This document shows, one piece after another, positions 1 to 6,807 of a DNA stretch of 10,032 bases (positions within the stretch are counted from its first letter, which is position 1; the number at the start of each line of letters is the position of its first letter). The notes beneath the pieces are model-generated. The model did not search any database. It had not been told where the DNA came from and saw only the letters and a list, made by a program, of their open reading frames with translations. Origin of the DNA: Candidatus Stahliibacteriota bacterium (GTDB lineage: Bacteria > Hydrothermota > UBA3073); NCBI GenBank assembly GCA_030627085.1, contig DAOUSS010000038.1, positions 1-10,032 on the forward strand, written 5' to 3'. The position numbers and the translations under genes were made by a program.

Positions 1-8
1 CCTTTCTC

Positions 9-24
9 CCCTCTGTGACCTCTC
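9..24. repeat. Fragment of CTCTGTG-type dispersed repeat
   Basis: The stretch CCCTCTGTGACCTCTC resembles the CTCTGTGNCCTCTGTGG terminal box of the larger elements at 78-254 and 9847-10010. It is probably a decayed or cut-off end of another copy continuing beyond the window edge. Between 25 and 77 I see only AT-rich sequence with no gene. Confidence 0.4.
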
Positions 25-77
25 TATATAACCAATCTTTTTATCCCATCTTTTTAATATTGCTATGCAAATATAAA

Positions 78-254
78 CCACAGAGGGCACAGAGAGATAA
101 TATTTATTTATTCTCTGTGTGCTCAAATTCTCTATCAGCGTTTTTCTTCCTTGTAGCTCACCTCTGGCAAACTTTGGGTCCAATAGGAGAGAGCACAGAG
201 GTCTTCTTTTTTTTCTTAATTTTCTACATCAAAGATACTCTGTGTCCTCTGTGG
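78..254 (+). repeat. Mosaic CACAGAG element, left copy (177 bp)
   Basis: Four boxes can be read in order: A CCACAGAGGGCACAGAGA (78-95), B TCTCTGTGTGCTC (112-124), C GGAGAGAGCACAGAGG (186-201) and D CTCTGTGTCCTCTGTGG (238-254). A pairs with D and B with C, so the element can fold as nested inverted repeats. Positions 78-127 match the reverse complement of 9961-10010 at 46 of 50 positions, so the same element sits inverted at the other end of the window. No open reading frame with protein-like character covers it, and I found no transposase. It could be a non-autonomous (MITE-like or REP-like) element or a structured intergenic repeat. The repeat itself is certain; its nature is inference. Confidence 0.8.
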
Positions 255-282
255 TTATTTTTCCTTCAAAGGAAATTCTTTT

Positions 283-358
283 GGAGAGCACAGAGAATTA
301 AATTTACTCCCTGCCCCGTTAGATAGTAAACATCTAACGGGGTGAATGACCTCTGTGG
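283..358. repeat. CACAGAG-flanked hairpin unit
   Basis: A box GGAGAGCACAGAGA (283-296) and an inverted box CCTCTGTGG (350-358) enclose a perfect 11-bp inverted repeat, CCCCGTTAGAT (314-324) and ATCTAACGGGG (332-342), with a 7-nt loop. It lies about 60 bp past the 3' end of the last gene of the cluster. There is no T-run after the stem on either strand, so it is not a standard intrinsic terminator, although so stable a stem could still protect or end the transcript. The rest of 255-420 is AT-rich with no gene. Confidence 0.7.
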
Positions 359-420
359 TTTTTCATATCCTTTCATACTTTTTTTCACAGTACCAAAATG
401 CAAAAATCAAGTCTAAAAAG

Positions 421-1263
421 TCAATCTGTATCCTTGTCAAGCTCTTTTAATTTATTCTTCCTACCTTTTATAGATATTATACCCGCTACTAAAAACACTA
501 TAAGAATTATCACCCATAAGAAAGCATTAGAAGACAGAAAGTAAGTCCAATTATATGTTTTCGTAACCCATTCCTTCCATTCCCTCGCGAACTCCTTGTG
601 GGTTACACCAAGTGCAGAGAACATAGCTTCATCAAAATCCTCTTCTTTTAAATTCTTCAGAATGTCCCTCAATGCCTCTCTATCAAAGTTTTTTATAATA
701 TATGAAATAGCAGAGAAACTCTCAGTATAAGCAATCTCAGCTCTTTTCTTATCCGATGGAAATCCATATTCTATAGAAGACAGCGGTATAAGCGAATTTG
801 TGAAGTTTGCAATTGCAAGAACTTTCTCTCTACCGAATCTCCATTCTTGTGAGCAGTACATCGCAATTCCTTCATTAAACCATCTGGGTATTCTCTTTCC
901 ATCCACAGCTTCACCAAGAACAATATGGGCAAGTTCGTGTTTCGTTATGCTTTTTACATCTATATCCTTTTTTATAACCCTCGGAGAACATAAAATTATG
1001 AGGCTATTTTCTGCATCAGCAAAGCCAACCCCCCAATCAGGAAAACCTGCCTTTGTTAGATTCTGAAACTCTTGTGCATCCGATACAAGTTTTATATGAA
1101 TGTTTCTTTTATAGGTATGCCCAATGAAAGCAGAAATTTCGGGTAGTGCGTCTTGTGCAATCTCAAGTATCTCCATTGCGAGACCGCTATCTATTTCATC
1201 ATACTTTATGTAGATGCCACCAGAGGTTTGAACTGCAAGAAATAAAATAGACAAAAATAGCAT
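421..1263 (-). CDS. Membrane-anchored peptidase MA-like zinc metalloprotease (gluzincin)
   Basis: This 280-residue protein has a short N-terminal hydrophobic segment (about 1-16, probably a signal peptide). The zinc-binding motif HELAH is at 109-113, and a WFNEG motif at 128-132 supplies the likely third zinc ligand, Glu131. A transmembrane helix lies at about 246-265, followed by a basic and acidic tail. HExxH plus a downstream (W)xNEG glutamate is the gluzincin signature, and the WFNEGIAMY context is typical of peptidase MA-like proteins in envelope gene clusters. All catalytic residues are present, so it should be active, with the catalytic domain outside the cytoplasmic membrane. The ATG follows the TAA of the DUF4175-like gene after one base, and no Shine-Dalgarno is visible, so translational coupling is likely. 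It is the last gene of the run. The natural substrate is unknown. Confidence 0.82.
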   Translation of the reverse strand: MLFLSILFLAVQTSGGIYIKYDEIDSGLAMEILEIAQDALPEISAFIGHTYKRNIHIKLVSDAQEFQNLTKAGFPDWGVGFADAENSLIILCSPRVIKKDIDVKSITKHELAHIVLGEAVDGKRIPRWFNEGIAMYCSQEWRFGREKVLAIANFTNSLIPLSSIEYGFPSDKKRAEIAYTESFSAISYIIKNFDREALRDILKNLKEEDFDEAMFSALGVTHKEFAREWKEWVTKTYNWTYFLSSNAFLWVIILIVFLVAGIISIKGRKNKLKELDKDTD

Positions 1264-1264
1264 A

Positions 1265-4200
1265 TTATTCTGTTGCCAGTGATCTGAAATATGCCCTTAT
1301 CAGTCTTTCGTATTCCTTTGGATACTGCTTCCTTAGCGCCTCCAATATATCCTTTTGATTTATACCCCTTTTTGTCTCCAACACAAGATTATCAGGTGCT
1401 GCGATATCCAAAAATTCCTTACCAGGTTTTGAAATCCTGCGCACACTTTCCCTCTCTTTGTACATAGATTTTTGAGCGGTAAGGAGATATTTCAAAAGTC
1501 TTGTCTGTCTTTTTAAGATTTCCTCGCTTATGCCATATTTTTCAATATCCGATGCAAGAGATTCCATCTCATTTGCTATCCCTTCAAGGTCTCCGAGCAC
1601 CCTGCCTTCTGATCCTTCGGCTATTTCCTTCAACGAACTGGCAAGTTCTGCCTGTTTTCTTGCAATCTCTGCCAGCTCAGACTCAATATTTTGTCCCCCG
1701 GCACCTATGGGGAAGAGAGTCTGTGCAAGTTGATTTAGTCCAATTTGTGTCTGCGCAATCTCTGCGAGACTTTGAAACAACTGGGCCAAAGATGACATTC
1801 CTGCAGTCATTCCTTTCATACCATCTTCAAGGGCAAACAGTTCAAAAGTTACATCGTTTAGAAACTCCATAGCATGTTTGCCTGATTGGATTGCCTCCTT
1901 CCTATCACCGTGTCTTGCCTGCTCACTTGCCTTTTTTGTCTCTTTTAGAGCAGCTTCAAGTAATACAGTTGTTCCTTCTCCTTTATCGCCCAGGATGGAT
2001 GAGAGAAAAGATGACAGGTCGTCCCTAAAAGCCGAAATTCCCTCAGATAGTGCGTTCTCTCTTTCGGCGAATTCCAGCGCATTTGTCTCTTTTAAAATGT
2101 TCTCTTGTTCAAAGGAAAGTGCGATACTTGCCAGTTGTTTCTTTCTTAAATTCCTTTTTATCTCTTCTGAAAATCCGCCCATCATCATATTTTGAAGAGA
2201 CCGCAAATTCTGAGAAAGTGTAGAAAGATCATTTGAAATTTTATCCATAAGGGAAGACGAAAATTCTCCCATCTGCATACTCATTCTGACATCCTCCATA
2301 GAGTTTGTGATGTTGTCTGCGTTCTTTGCCTCTTTAAACAACTCAGTACTTATCTCCTCTATCTTCTCAGAGAGTTTCTTCAAAGATTGTGTCAAGTTCT
2401 GCATCTCTTCTTTCAGCAGGTTCTCATCAGATGCAAGTTCTTCAGGGCTTATGCCCTCCTCAATTGCATCTCTCAGGTCATCCTGCCTCTGCTTTATCTC
2501 TTCGAGTTTATCCACTATATTCTGCAGTTCCTGCCCATTTTTAAGCCTTTGCAGAAAGTCAATGGTATATTCAAGCCTTCTTTTGAATTCACGCTCTGTA
2601 ATATTGAAATTTTTTAATGCCTCCATCAAGAGTTCAGGATTCTTTTGTAGTGTTTCCTGCAGTTTCTCTCTTGCTCTCTTTACATCTTCTGTTTCAAGCT
2701 CCCTCATCAGTTCTTCTATCATTCTCATCTTCTCAAGTGCTTCTTCATCCAGAAATATTGTGTTTTCCATCTTACTGATAAGTTCCTCTGTCTTTCTTGC
2801 TACCTCAGCAAGCTTCTCCTCAAGTTCTGCGTGCTCCAATAGAAGGTTTTCAATTGTTTCCCTGTCTCTTGCAGATATTGCGTCTTTTTTTGTGAGTACC
2901 TCAATTCTCTTTTGCAGATTATCAAGTCTTTCAAGAACTAATTCCATACTACTTGATACCTCCTCGGTCTTTGAAGTGATCTCTTTATATAACTCATCGA
3001 GAAGTGGAAAGCGTATTCTGTATAATGGAGTGCTGGCAGCCTTCGGTCCTTTAAATGTATCATTGTCATATACGGTAAGATAATAAAAAAGAGTATCACC
3101 TGGCAGTATTATAACATCAGAAAAATCCCAATGAAAATCTACAAAAGAATCAACAGGTGGTGGAGTAAACTCTGCTATTTTCTTGTTTAGGGTATCCTCT
3201 CTGAATAAGGTCGTCAAAAGCACCTTTTTTACGCCAAAGTCATCGGTAAATTTGTATCTTATTTCAATCTCCATCTCTTTTGGTATATCAATGAACTGCG
3301 GAGGAGAGAGTATGTCTATTCTTGGGTGGTCATCAGGGTATGCATTGATTACTATTTCCTCGTCTTTTGATAGAAGTCCTGATATGCCGCCAAGCATAAC
3401 ATCCAAAGTGTCAGAATTTGTGATTATCAGATTGGTTTCAAAAAAAATTTCCTCAGGAATAACAGATATTGAATCTCTGTTTTTATTAATAAGGATAACC
3501 TTTTCAAGGGGAACATTGGACTCTCCCCTGAATCTCACAGATGTGCCTGTCAAACCATATATATCACCTCTATTCTGGATATATGGAGGAAGTCCTGTAT
3601 AGGAAGGATATGTATACTCATATATCCAGTTTTTAAGTATCGGAGGAATTAAAACTTCTATCATTTTTTCTTCTGTCTTCACATCAGAAAGAAATGCATA
3701 CACTCGTACAGACTCCCGCAAATGCTCAATTCGGTAGTGAAACATATTTGAATTTTTTGGTTTTGAAATTCTTTTTATCGTTGAATTATTCATTACAAGC
3801 CAGACCACCCTCGGAGTTATTTGCTCCGGTATTATATAGATATCCGAATATCCACCAATCTCTGTCCTATTCGGGTTAACAAGGATACCGAGTGCAAAAC
3901 AAGGAGTTACAGGATGTATAAAGCGAAGGAGTGTATGTCTGTCTATTCCAAATGTAATAAACAAAGCAAGAACCAGAAAAGAAGATATACCAATGTAAAA
4001 TCTCTTTATAAACAGCTGGGATAAATTGACACTTTTAAGGATCTTCAAAGTATCCTCTTCTGTTTTTTTAAGTAGTTCCAGTGAGTATCCTAAATACTCC
4101 TTTGAACTGTCGTAATCTATAACCGTTGCAAGTCTTCCTTGTAGTTCGGAATGAAGTTTTTCCAGTTTCCATGCGATTTCTGATTTTCCGGGGATTCTTG

Positions 4201-4402
4201 CAATATTCCAGACAAAAAAAACAACGGAACCTGAAGTGATTATTATTATCCACATAACTCGTATGAACCCGGGGAGAATAAAGAGCTTGTCAAGTATAGC
4301 AAATATAGAGAATCCCAGAAGAGGAAGTATGAGATTTTCAAGTAGTGATACCAAAAAGATATTTCTTCTCAATCTTAATACTATTTTTTCTGGACTGTGC
4401 AT
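1265..4402 (-). CDS. DUF4175-like membrane protein with long coiled coil
   Basis: This 1045-residue protein has three hydrophobic helices near the N terminus (about 14-42, 49-68 and 135-153). A beta-rich extracytoplasmic region follows (about 175-460). It contains YPSYTGLPPY (265-274) and a G-x-x-Y-G-LTGTSVRFRG stretch just after, then the linker YRIRFPLLDELY (461-472). From about 473 to 985 it is almost continuous Glu/Lys/Leu-rich coiled coil, with Met- and Gly-rich breaks near 738-744 and 861-870. The C terminus holds YPKEYERLIRAYF (1027-1039). This layout matches large DUF4175-type proteins that I associate with Bacteroidota, Gemmatimonadota and relatives; their biochemical role is not established. 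No enzyme motif was recognised. ATG is used with no visible Shine-Dalgarno, about 60 bp after rsfS, and the stop is 1 bp before the metallopeptidase gene. It may act as an envelope scaffold or partner of that peptidase (inference). Confidence 0.75.
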   Translation of the reverse strand: MHSPEKIVLRLRRNIFLVSLLENLILPLLGFSIFAILDKLFILPGFIRVMWIIIITSGSVVFFVWNIARIPGKSEIAWKLEKLHSELQGRLATVIDYDSSKEYLGYSLELLKKTEEDTLKILKSVNLSQLFIKRFYIGISSFLVLALFITFGIDRHTLLRFIHPVTPCFALGILVNPNRTEIGGYSDIYIIPEQITPRVVWLVMNNSTIKRISKPKNSNMFHYRIEHLRESVRVYAFLSDVKTEEKMIEVLIPPILKNWIYEYTYPSYTGLPPYIQNRGDIYGLTGTSVRFRGESNVPLEKVILINKNRDSISVIPEEIFFETNLIITNSDTLDVMLGGISGLLSKDEEIVINAYPDDHPRIDILSPPQFIDIPKEMEIEIRYKFTDDFGVKKVLLTTLFREDTLNKKIAEFTPPPVDSFVDFHWDFSDVIILPGDTLFYYLTVYDNDTFKGPKAASTPLYRIRFPLLDELYKEITSKTEEVSSSMELVLERLDNLQKRIEVLTKKDAISARDRETIENLLLEHAELEEKLAEVARKTEELISKMENTIFLDEEALEKMRMIEELMRELETEDVKRAREKLQETLQKNPELLMEALKNFNITEREFKRRLEYTIDFLQRLKNGQELQNIVDKLEEIKQRQDDLRDAIEEGISPEELASDENLLKEEMQNLTQSLKKLSEKIEEISTELFKEAKNADNITNSMEDVRMSMQMGEFSSSLMDKISNDLSTLSQNLRSLQNMMMGGFSEEIKRNLRKKQLASIALSFEQENILKETNALEFAERENALSEGISAFRDDLSSFLSSILGDKGEGTTVLLEAALKETKKASEQARHGDRKEAIQSGKHAMEFLNDVTFELFALEDGMKGMTAGMSSLAQLFQSLAEIAQTQIGLNQLAQTLFPIGAGGQNIESELAEIARKQAELASSLKEIAEGSEGRVLGDLEGIANEMESLASDIEKYGISEEILKRQTRLLKYLLTAQKSMYKERESVRRISKPGKEFLDIAAPDNLVLETKRGINQKDILEALRKQYPKEYERLIRAYFRSLATE

Positions 4403-4463
4403 ACAGAAACAATTATGCAGACAAAAAGGGGAACCTCGAGGGTTGGTAAATAATCAAAATATT

Positions 4464-4808
4464 TCAACTAAATCTATAAGTTGGCATATCTCCCCATAAG
4501 TCTTCGAGGCCGTAATAGTTTCTTTCCTCAGGCAGGAATATATGAACTACAACATCAATATAATCCATAAGTATCCAGTGCCCATATAGATAACCCTCTA
4601 TGTGGGACGTCCTTATTCCCTTCTTCTTTAACTTTTGTTTAATTTCATCTATAAGCGCTCGAGAATGGGTTTCAGAGGTCGCAGTAGCAATAACAAAATA
4701 CGAGATATAAGGGGATAACACGCGCCGGACGTCTATGAGCAGAATATCTTCTGCCTTCTTTTCAGAAAGAATTTTTATTATGTGTTTTGATAAATTCTTA
4801 GGTCTCAC
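4464..4808 (-). CDS. rsfS: Ribosome silencing factor RsfS
   Basis: This 114-residue protein spans the whole RsfS/Iojap/DUF143 domain. Conserved pieces are SYFVIATATSETH (36-48), EGYLYGHWILMDY (71-83), the DVVVHIF strand (85-91) and RNYYGLEDLW (96-105). Members bind ribosomal protein uL14 on the free 50S subunit and block joining to 30S, lowering translation when nutrients are short. Length is normal for the family. The start is GTG in a 4-bp GTGA overlap with the stop of the preceding LytR_C gene, which implies translational coupling; there is no well-placed Shine-Dalgarno. A LytR-type gene next to rsfS is a recurring bacterial arrangement and supports both calls. The protein is cytosolic. 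Confidence 0.95.
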   Translation of the reverse strand: MRPKNLSKHIIKILSEKKAEDILLIDVRRVLSPYISYFVIATATSETHSRALIDEIKQKLKKKGIRTSHIEGYLYGHWILMDYIDVVVHIFLPEERNYYGLEDLWGDMPTYRFS

Positions 4809-5194
4809 TGTTTAGACTTATAGTCTTCTCCTAAAATCACTGTTACTTCAATAATGTGTGCAGGGTCAGCTTCGTATGCCATTTCACCCACTCGAAGTAG
4901 ATAACGAATGCGTCTTGCTTTTCTCAAATTTCTGCTACTTCTATCAAGGATTACGGTATTTTTGTGCGGGGATGTGGCATCTCCTATTTGAAGTATATCG
5001 CAGCCATTTTCCCGTAAGAAATTAGCTGTCCTGCTTGCAAGACCATCAATGGATGTACCATTTAAAACCACCACCCTTATCTTCCGGGGTTCTCTTGCTA
5101 TCAGTTCCTCTCGTATTTTGTCTATGGAAGAGATAAGTAATAAGATGGATAACACCCCGATTATTATAATTATGACCGAAACAATTTTTTTCAT
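4805..5194 (-). CDS. Membrane-anchored LytR C-terminal (LytR_C) domain protein
   Basis: This 129-residue protein has an N-terminal transmembrane helix (about 4-24), then a short linker and a small alpha/beta domain. That domain carries VVVLNGTSIDGLA (41-53), a RTANFLRENG helix, TVILDRS (80-86) and a final strand VTVILGEDY (117-125). This is the pattern of the LytR_C domain, usually found at the C terminus of LytR-CpsA-Psr (LCP) phosphotransferases that attach glycopolymers to peptidoglycan. The LCP catalytic domain is absent: only the anchor and the accessory domain remain, so this protein is not itself an LCP enzyme. It may bind cell-wall material or partner an LCP protein encoded elsewhere (inference). 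It starts with ATG, no Shine-Dalgarno is seen, and its stop overlaps the rsfS start. Confidence 0.8.
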   Translation of the reverse strand: MKKIVSVIIIIIGVLSILLLISSIDKIREELIAREPRKIRVVVLNGTSIDGLASRTANFLRENGCDILQIGDATSPHKNTVILDRSSRNLRKARRIRYLLRVGEMAYEADPAHIIEVTVILGEDYKSKQ

Positions 5195-5232
5195 ATTTAT
5201 CTTTTAACTAACGCCACAAACCTAAGACAAAA

Positions 5233-5278
5233 GACCAATGACCATGAAATAGTCATTAAGTAATTAAGTTATTTAGTC
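5233..5278. repeat. Degenerate 7-bp pair and 8-bp tandem array
   Basis: GACCAAT and GACCATG form a 7-bp tandem pair at 5233-5246. Four 8-bp units follow directly: AAATAGTC, ATTAAGTA, ATTAAGTT and ATTTAGTC (5247-5278). The array fills the middle of the 164-bp spacer between glmU and the LytR_C gene. The rest of that spacer (5279-5318 and 5195-5232) shows no gene, no convincing promoter and no terminator. Confidence 0.6.
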
Positions 5279-5318
5279 ATTGTATTCCGCCAATTAAAAT
5301 CTCTATCTGTCACCTTTT

Positions 5319-5360
5319 ACATTCAACATCACACATTTCATATTTAACATTCAACATTTC
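5319..5360. repeat. 7-bp tandem array, consensus ACATTCA, six units
   Basis: Consecutive heptamers are ACATTCA, ACATCAC, ACATTTC, ATATTTA, ACATTCA and ACATTTC. The first two bases of the glmU stop triplet, as written on the plus strand (5359-5361), fall inside the last unit, so the array abuts the 3' end of that gene. Confidence 0.75.
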
Positions 5361-6285
5361 ACCCTCTCACCTCAGTAAATGGTTTTATAACCGTTCCGGG
5401 AGGTATATTGGAATTGTCAATAACAACATTCGGGCCTATTGTACATGCTTCTCCAATAGTAGTTTTTCCGTATATCGCCGTAAAAGGGTAAATTATAGTA
5501 TCATTACCTATTTTGACATCATAATCAATTACAACAGGTGGAGAGACAGTTACACCTTTCAGTTGATGACTCTTTATAATTCTCTCCTGCATAATTCCAT
5601 TCACATACGAAAGTGTAGAACGATCATTTACTCCAATAACTTCTGAACGATTCTCGACAATAAATGTTCCTATTTTATATCCCTTACTTCTCATATTACC
5701 AATTACATCTGTAAGGTAATATTCTCCCTGAGCATTGTCAGGATTCAGATCTTTAAGAGATTCAAATACTGCGGACGTTTCGAACATATATATGCCTGTA
5801 TTAACTTCTTTTATCTCTTTTTCCTTCAAAGTGGCGTCTCTTTCCTCCACGATTTTTACGACTTTATCTCCATCTTTTACTATCCTGCCGTACGACACAG
5901 GGTTTTCAAGAAGCATTGTAAGAATTGTACAGGATTTTTTTCTATGTGCTTCGCCCAAAGAAAGGAGAGTAGAGGAAGTAATGAGTGGAACATCTCCAGG
6001 TAGTACAAGGATATTTTGTTCTCCACCAACTGGAGCCTCTGCAGAAAGCAATGCATCACCCGTGCCTTTTGGTGCCTTTTGGATAGCAAATTCCACACCG
6101 TCAATAGCGTGTCTTTTACCTTTCTGCACAACCATAACAACTCTGTGTGGGTTAAGCTCCTTAACTGCATCAACTATATACGATACCATAGGTCTTCCAC
6201 ATATCAAGTGAAAAACCTTCGGGATTTTAGAATGAAACCTCTTCCCTACTCCTGCGGCAAGTATGACTACTGAAAATCCAGTCAT
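5359..6285 (-). CDS. glmU: UDP-N-acetylglucosamine pyrophosphorylase (short GlmU lacking most of the acetyltransferase domain)
   Basis: From the ATG at 6285 this is a 308-residue protein. The N-terminal uridylyltransferase domain is complete: LAAGVGKR (9-16) and Lys23 of the SKIPK loop, KGTGDA (73-78), LPGDVPL with the probable metal ligand Asp98, EVNTG (160-164), DNAQGEYYLTD (183-193), and VIGVNDR with the second metal ligand Asn220. It should join GlcNAc-1-phosphate and UTP to UDP-GlcNAc, the substrate of MurA encoded nearby. A linker and only a short left-handed beta-helix follow (about 246-308), ending in IPPGTVIKPFTEVRG. Full GlmU is about 450-460 residues; the catalytic half of the glucosamine-1-phosphate acetyltransferase domain is missing. 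The PPGTV-PF ending looks like a natural cap of short beta-helices rather than a frameshift scar, and the 164 bp beyond contain no remnant of the domain. A TTG 12 bases upstream would add four residues (MGCS); I prefer the ATG because it matches where family members begin. Confidence 0.87.
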   Translation of the reverse strand: MTGFSVVILAAGVGKRFHSKIPKVFHLICGRPMVSYIVDAVKELNPHRVVMVVQKGKRHAIDGVEFAIQKAPKGTGDALLSAEAPVGGEQNILVLPGDVPLITSSTLLSLGEAHRKKSCTILTMLLENPVSYGRIVKDGDKVVKIVEERDATLKEKEIKEVNTGIYMFETSAVFESLKDLNPDNAQGEYYLTDVIGNMRSKGYKIGTFIVENRSEVIGVNDRSTLSYVNGIMQERIIKSHQLKGVTVSPPVVIDYDVKIGNDTIIYPFTAIYGKTTIGEACTIGPNVVIDNSNIPPGTVIKPFTEVRG

Positions 6286-6300
6286 AGAACATCCCAATGG

Positions 6301-6335
6301 TTCAGATTTCAGATTATAGATTTAAGATTGCAGGT
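6301..6335. repeat. 7-bp tandem array, consensus TTNAGAT, five units
   Basis: Consecutive heptamers are TTCAGAT, TTCAGAT, TATAGAT, TTAAGAT and TGCAGGT. The array lies immediately upstream of glmU. Its 14-bp segment at 6311-6324 (AGATTATAGATTTA) matches 12 of 14 bases of a segment at 9164-9177 just upstream of murA. Confidence 0.7.
6313..6318 (-). promoter_or_regulatory. Possible -10 element for glmU (TATAAT)
   Basis: On the minus strand a perfect TATAAT lies 27 bp before the ATG of glmU. No good -35 hexamer sits 16-18 bp upstream; the nearest candidates (CCTTAA, TCCTTA) are poor. It falls inside the heptamer array, so the match could be chance in an AT-rich repeat. glmU may instead be co-transcribed with panD across the 122-bp gap. 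Confidence 0.25.
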
Positions 6336-6351
6336 TAAGGACACAGACTAC

Positions 6352-6386
6352 TGATTACCGATAACCAATAACTGATAACCAATATA
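6352..6386. repeat. 7-bp tandem array, consensus NGATAAC, five units
   Basis: Consecutive heptamers are TGATTAC, CGATAAC, CAATAAC, TGATAAC and CAATATA, so GATAACCAATA recurs at a 14-bp period (6360-6370 and 6374-6384). It occupies the panD-proximal half of the panD-glmU spacer. Confidence 0.7.
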
Positions 6387-6407
6387 CGTCTCTCGGTGTG
6401 GTTAATA

Positions 6408-6764
6408 TTATTTTTTTGCTTTCACTTCATTTCCTTCACCCATTATAAGTATTGTGGGCTTATGTGCTTCTATCTTATCTGAATCTGTAATACAATAGGA
6501 CATAATAAGTAATGGATCCCCTATTTCCCCTTTTCTCGCCGCTCCCCCGTTTAAAGCACACACCCGACTCCCGGGCTTCCCGGCTATGGTATAGGTTTCA
6601 AACCTTTCGCCCGTATTAAGATTTACCACCTGAACCATTTCTCCTTCGTGTATATTAGAGAGATCCAATACCTCTTTATCAATCTCTATTGAACCTTCGT
6701 AATTTATATTTTTATTAGTAACAAGCATCCTGTGAATTTTAGAGTTTAATATTATTTTCTGCAT
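6408..6764 (-). CDS. panD: Aspartate 1-decarboxylase (PanD proenzyme)
   Basis: This 118-residue proenzyme decarboxylates L-aspartate to beta-alanine for pantothenate and CoA. The self-cleavage site is intact: YEGS places the Gly24-Ser25 bond exactly as in the E. coli enzyme, so Ser25 can become the pyruvoyl cofactor of the alpha chain. Other conserved residues line up with E. coli numbering: Lys9, Arg54, Thr57 and Tyr58 (in ERFETYTIAG), and the turn LNGGAARKGEIGD. Length is within the usual range. Two ATGs are adjacent (6767 and 6764). I chose the second because a GGGGG run (6769-6773) lies 4 nt before it but only 1 nt before the first, and because it keeps the standard numbering of the cleavage site. 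The gene follows ispG by about 40 bp and is probably in the same transcript. Confidence 0.96.
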   Translation of the reverse strand: MQKIILNSKIHRMLVTNKNINYEGSIEIDKEVLDLSNIHEGEMVQVVNLNTGERFETYTIAGKPGSRVCALNGGAARKGEIGDPLLIMSYCITDSDKIEAHKPTILIMGEGNEVKAKK

Positions 6765-6807
6765 CATACCCCCAAAGTTAAAATCAAAAGATTCACCCCA
6801 TTGGTCG

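Noticed and set aside
78..254. CRISPR array
   Set aside because: The CACAGAG boxes alternate in orientation, are few and unevenly spaced, and no cas gene is present.
15..326. 103-codon plus-strand reading frame across the left repeat
   Set aside because: It runs through the CACAGAG element; its composition follows the repeat and AT-rich DNA, and it has no start context or protein motif.
314..342. Intrinsic terminator for the cluster
   Set aside because: The stem is excellent but no T-run follows on the minus (or plus) strand; kept only as a hairpin.
2307..3083. 258-codon plus-strand reading frame, rich in Ser, Phe and Leu
   Set aside because: It is the antisense shadow of the Glu/Lys/Leu-rich coiled coil in the DUF4175-like gene. 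It has no recognisable domain, and the minus-strand gene is clearly coding.
5359..6285. Frameshifted full-length GlmU
   Set aside because: The 164 bp after the stop hold only tandem repeats and no beta-helix hexapeptides in any frame, and the protein ends with a plausible natural cap.
6790..6800. ATTCACCCC shared with the strand opposite 340-348, as a possible operator
   Set aside because: Only nine bases are shared and neither symmetry nor context supports a site.
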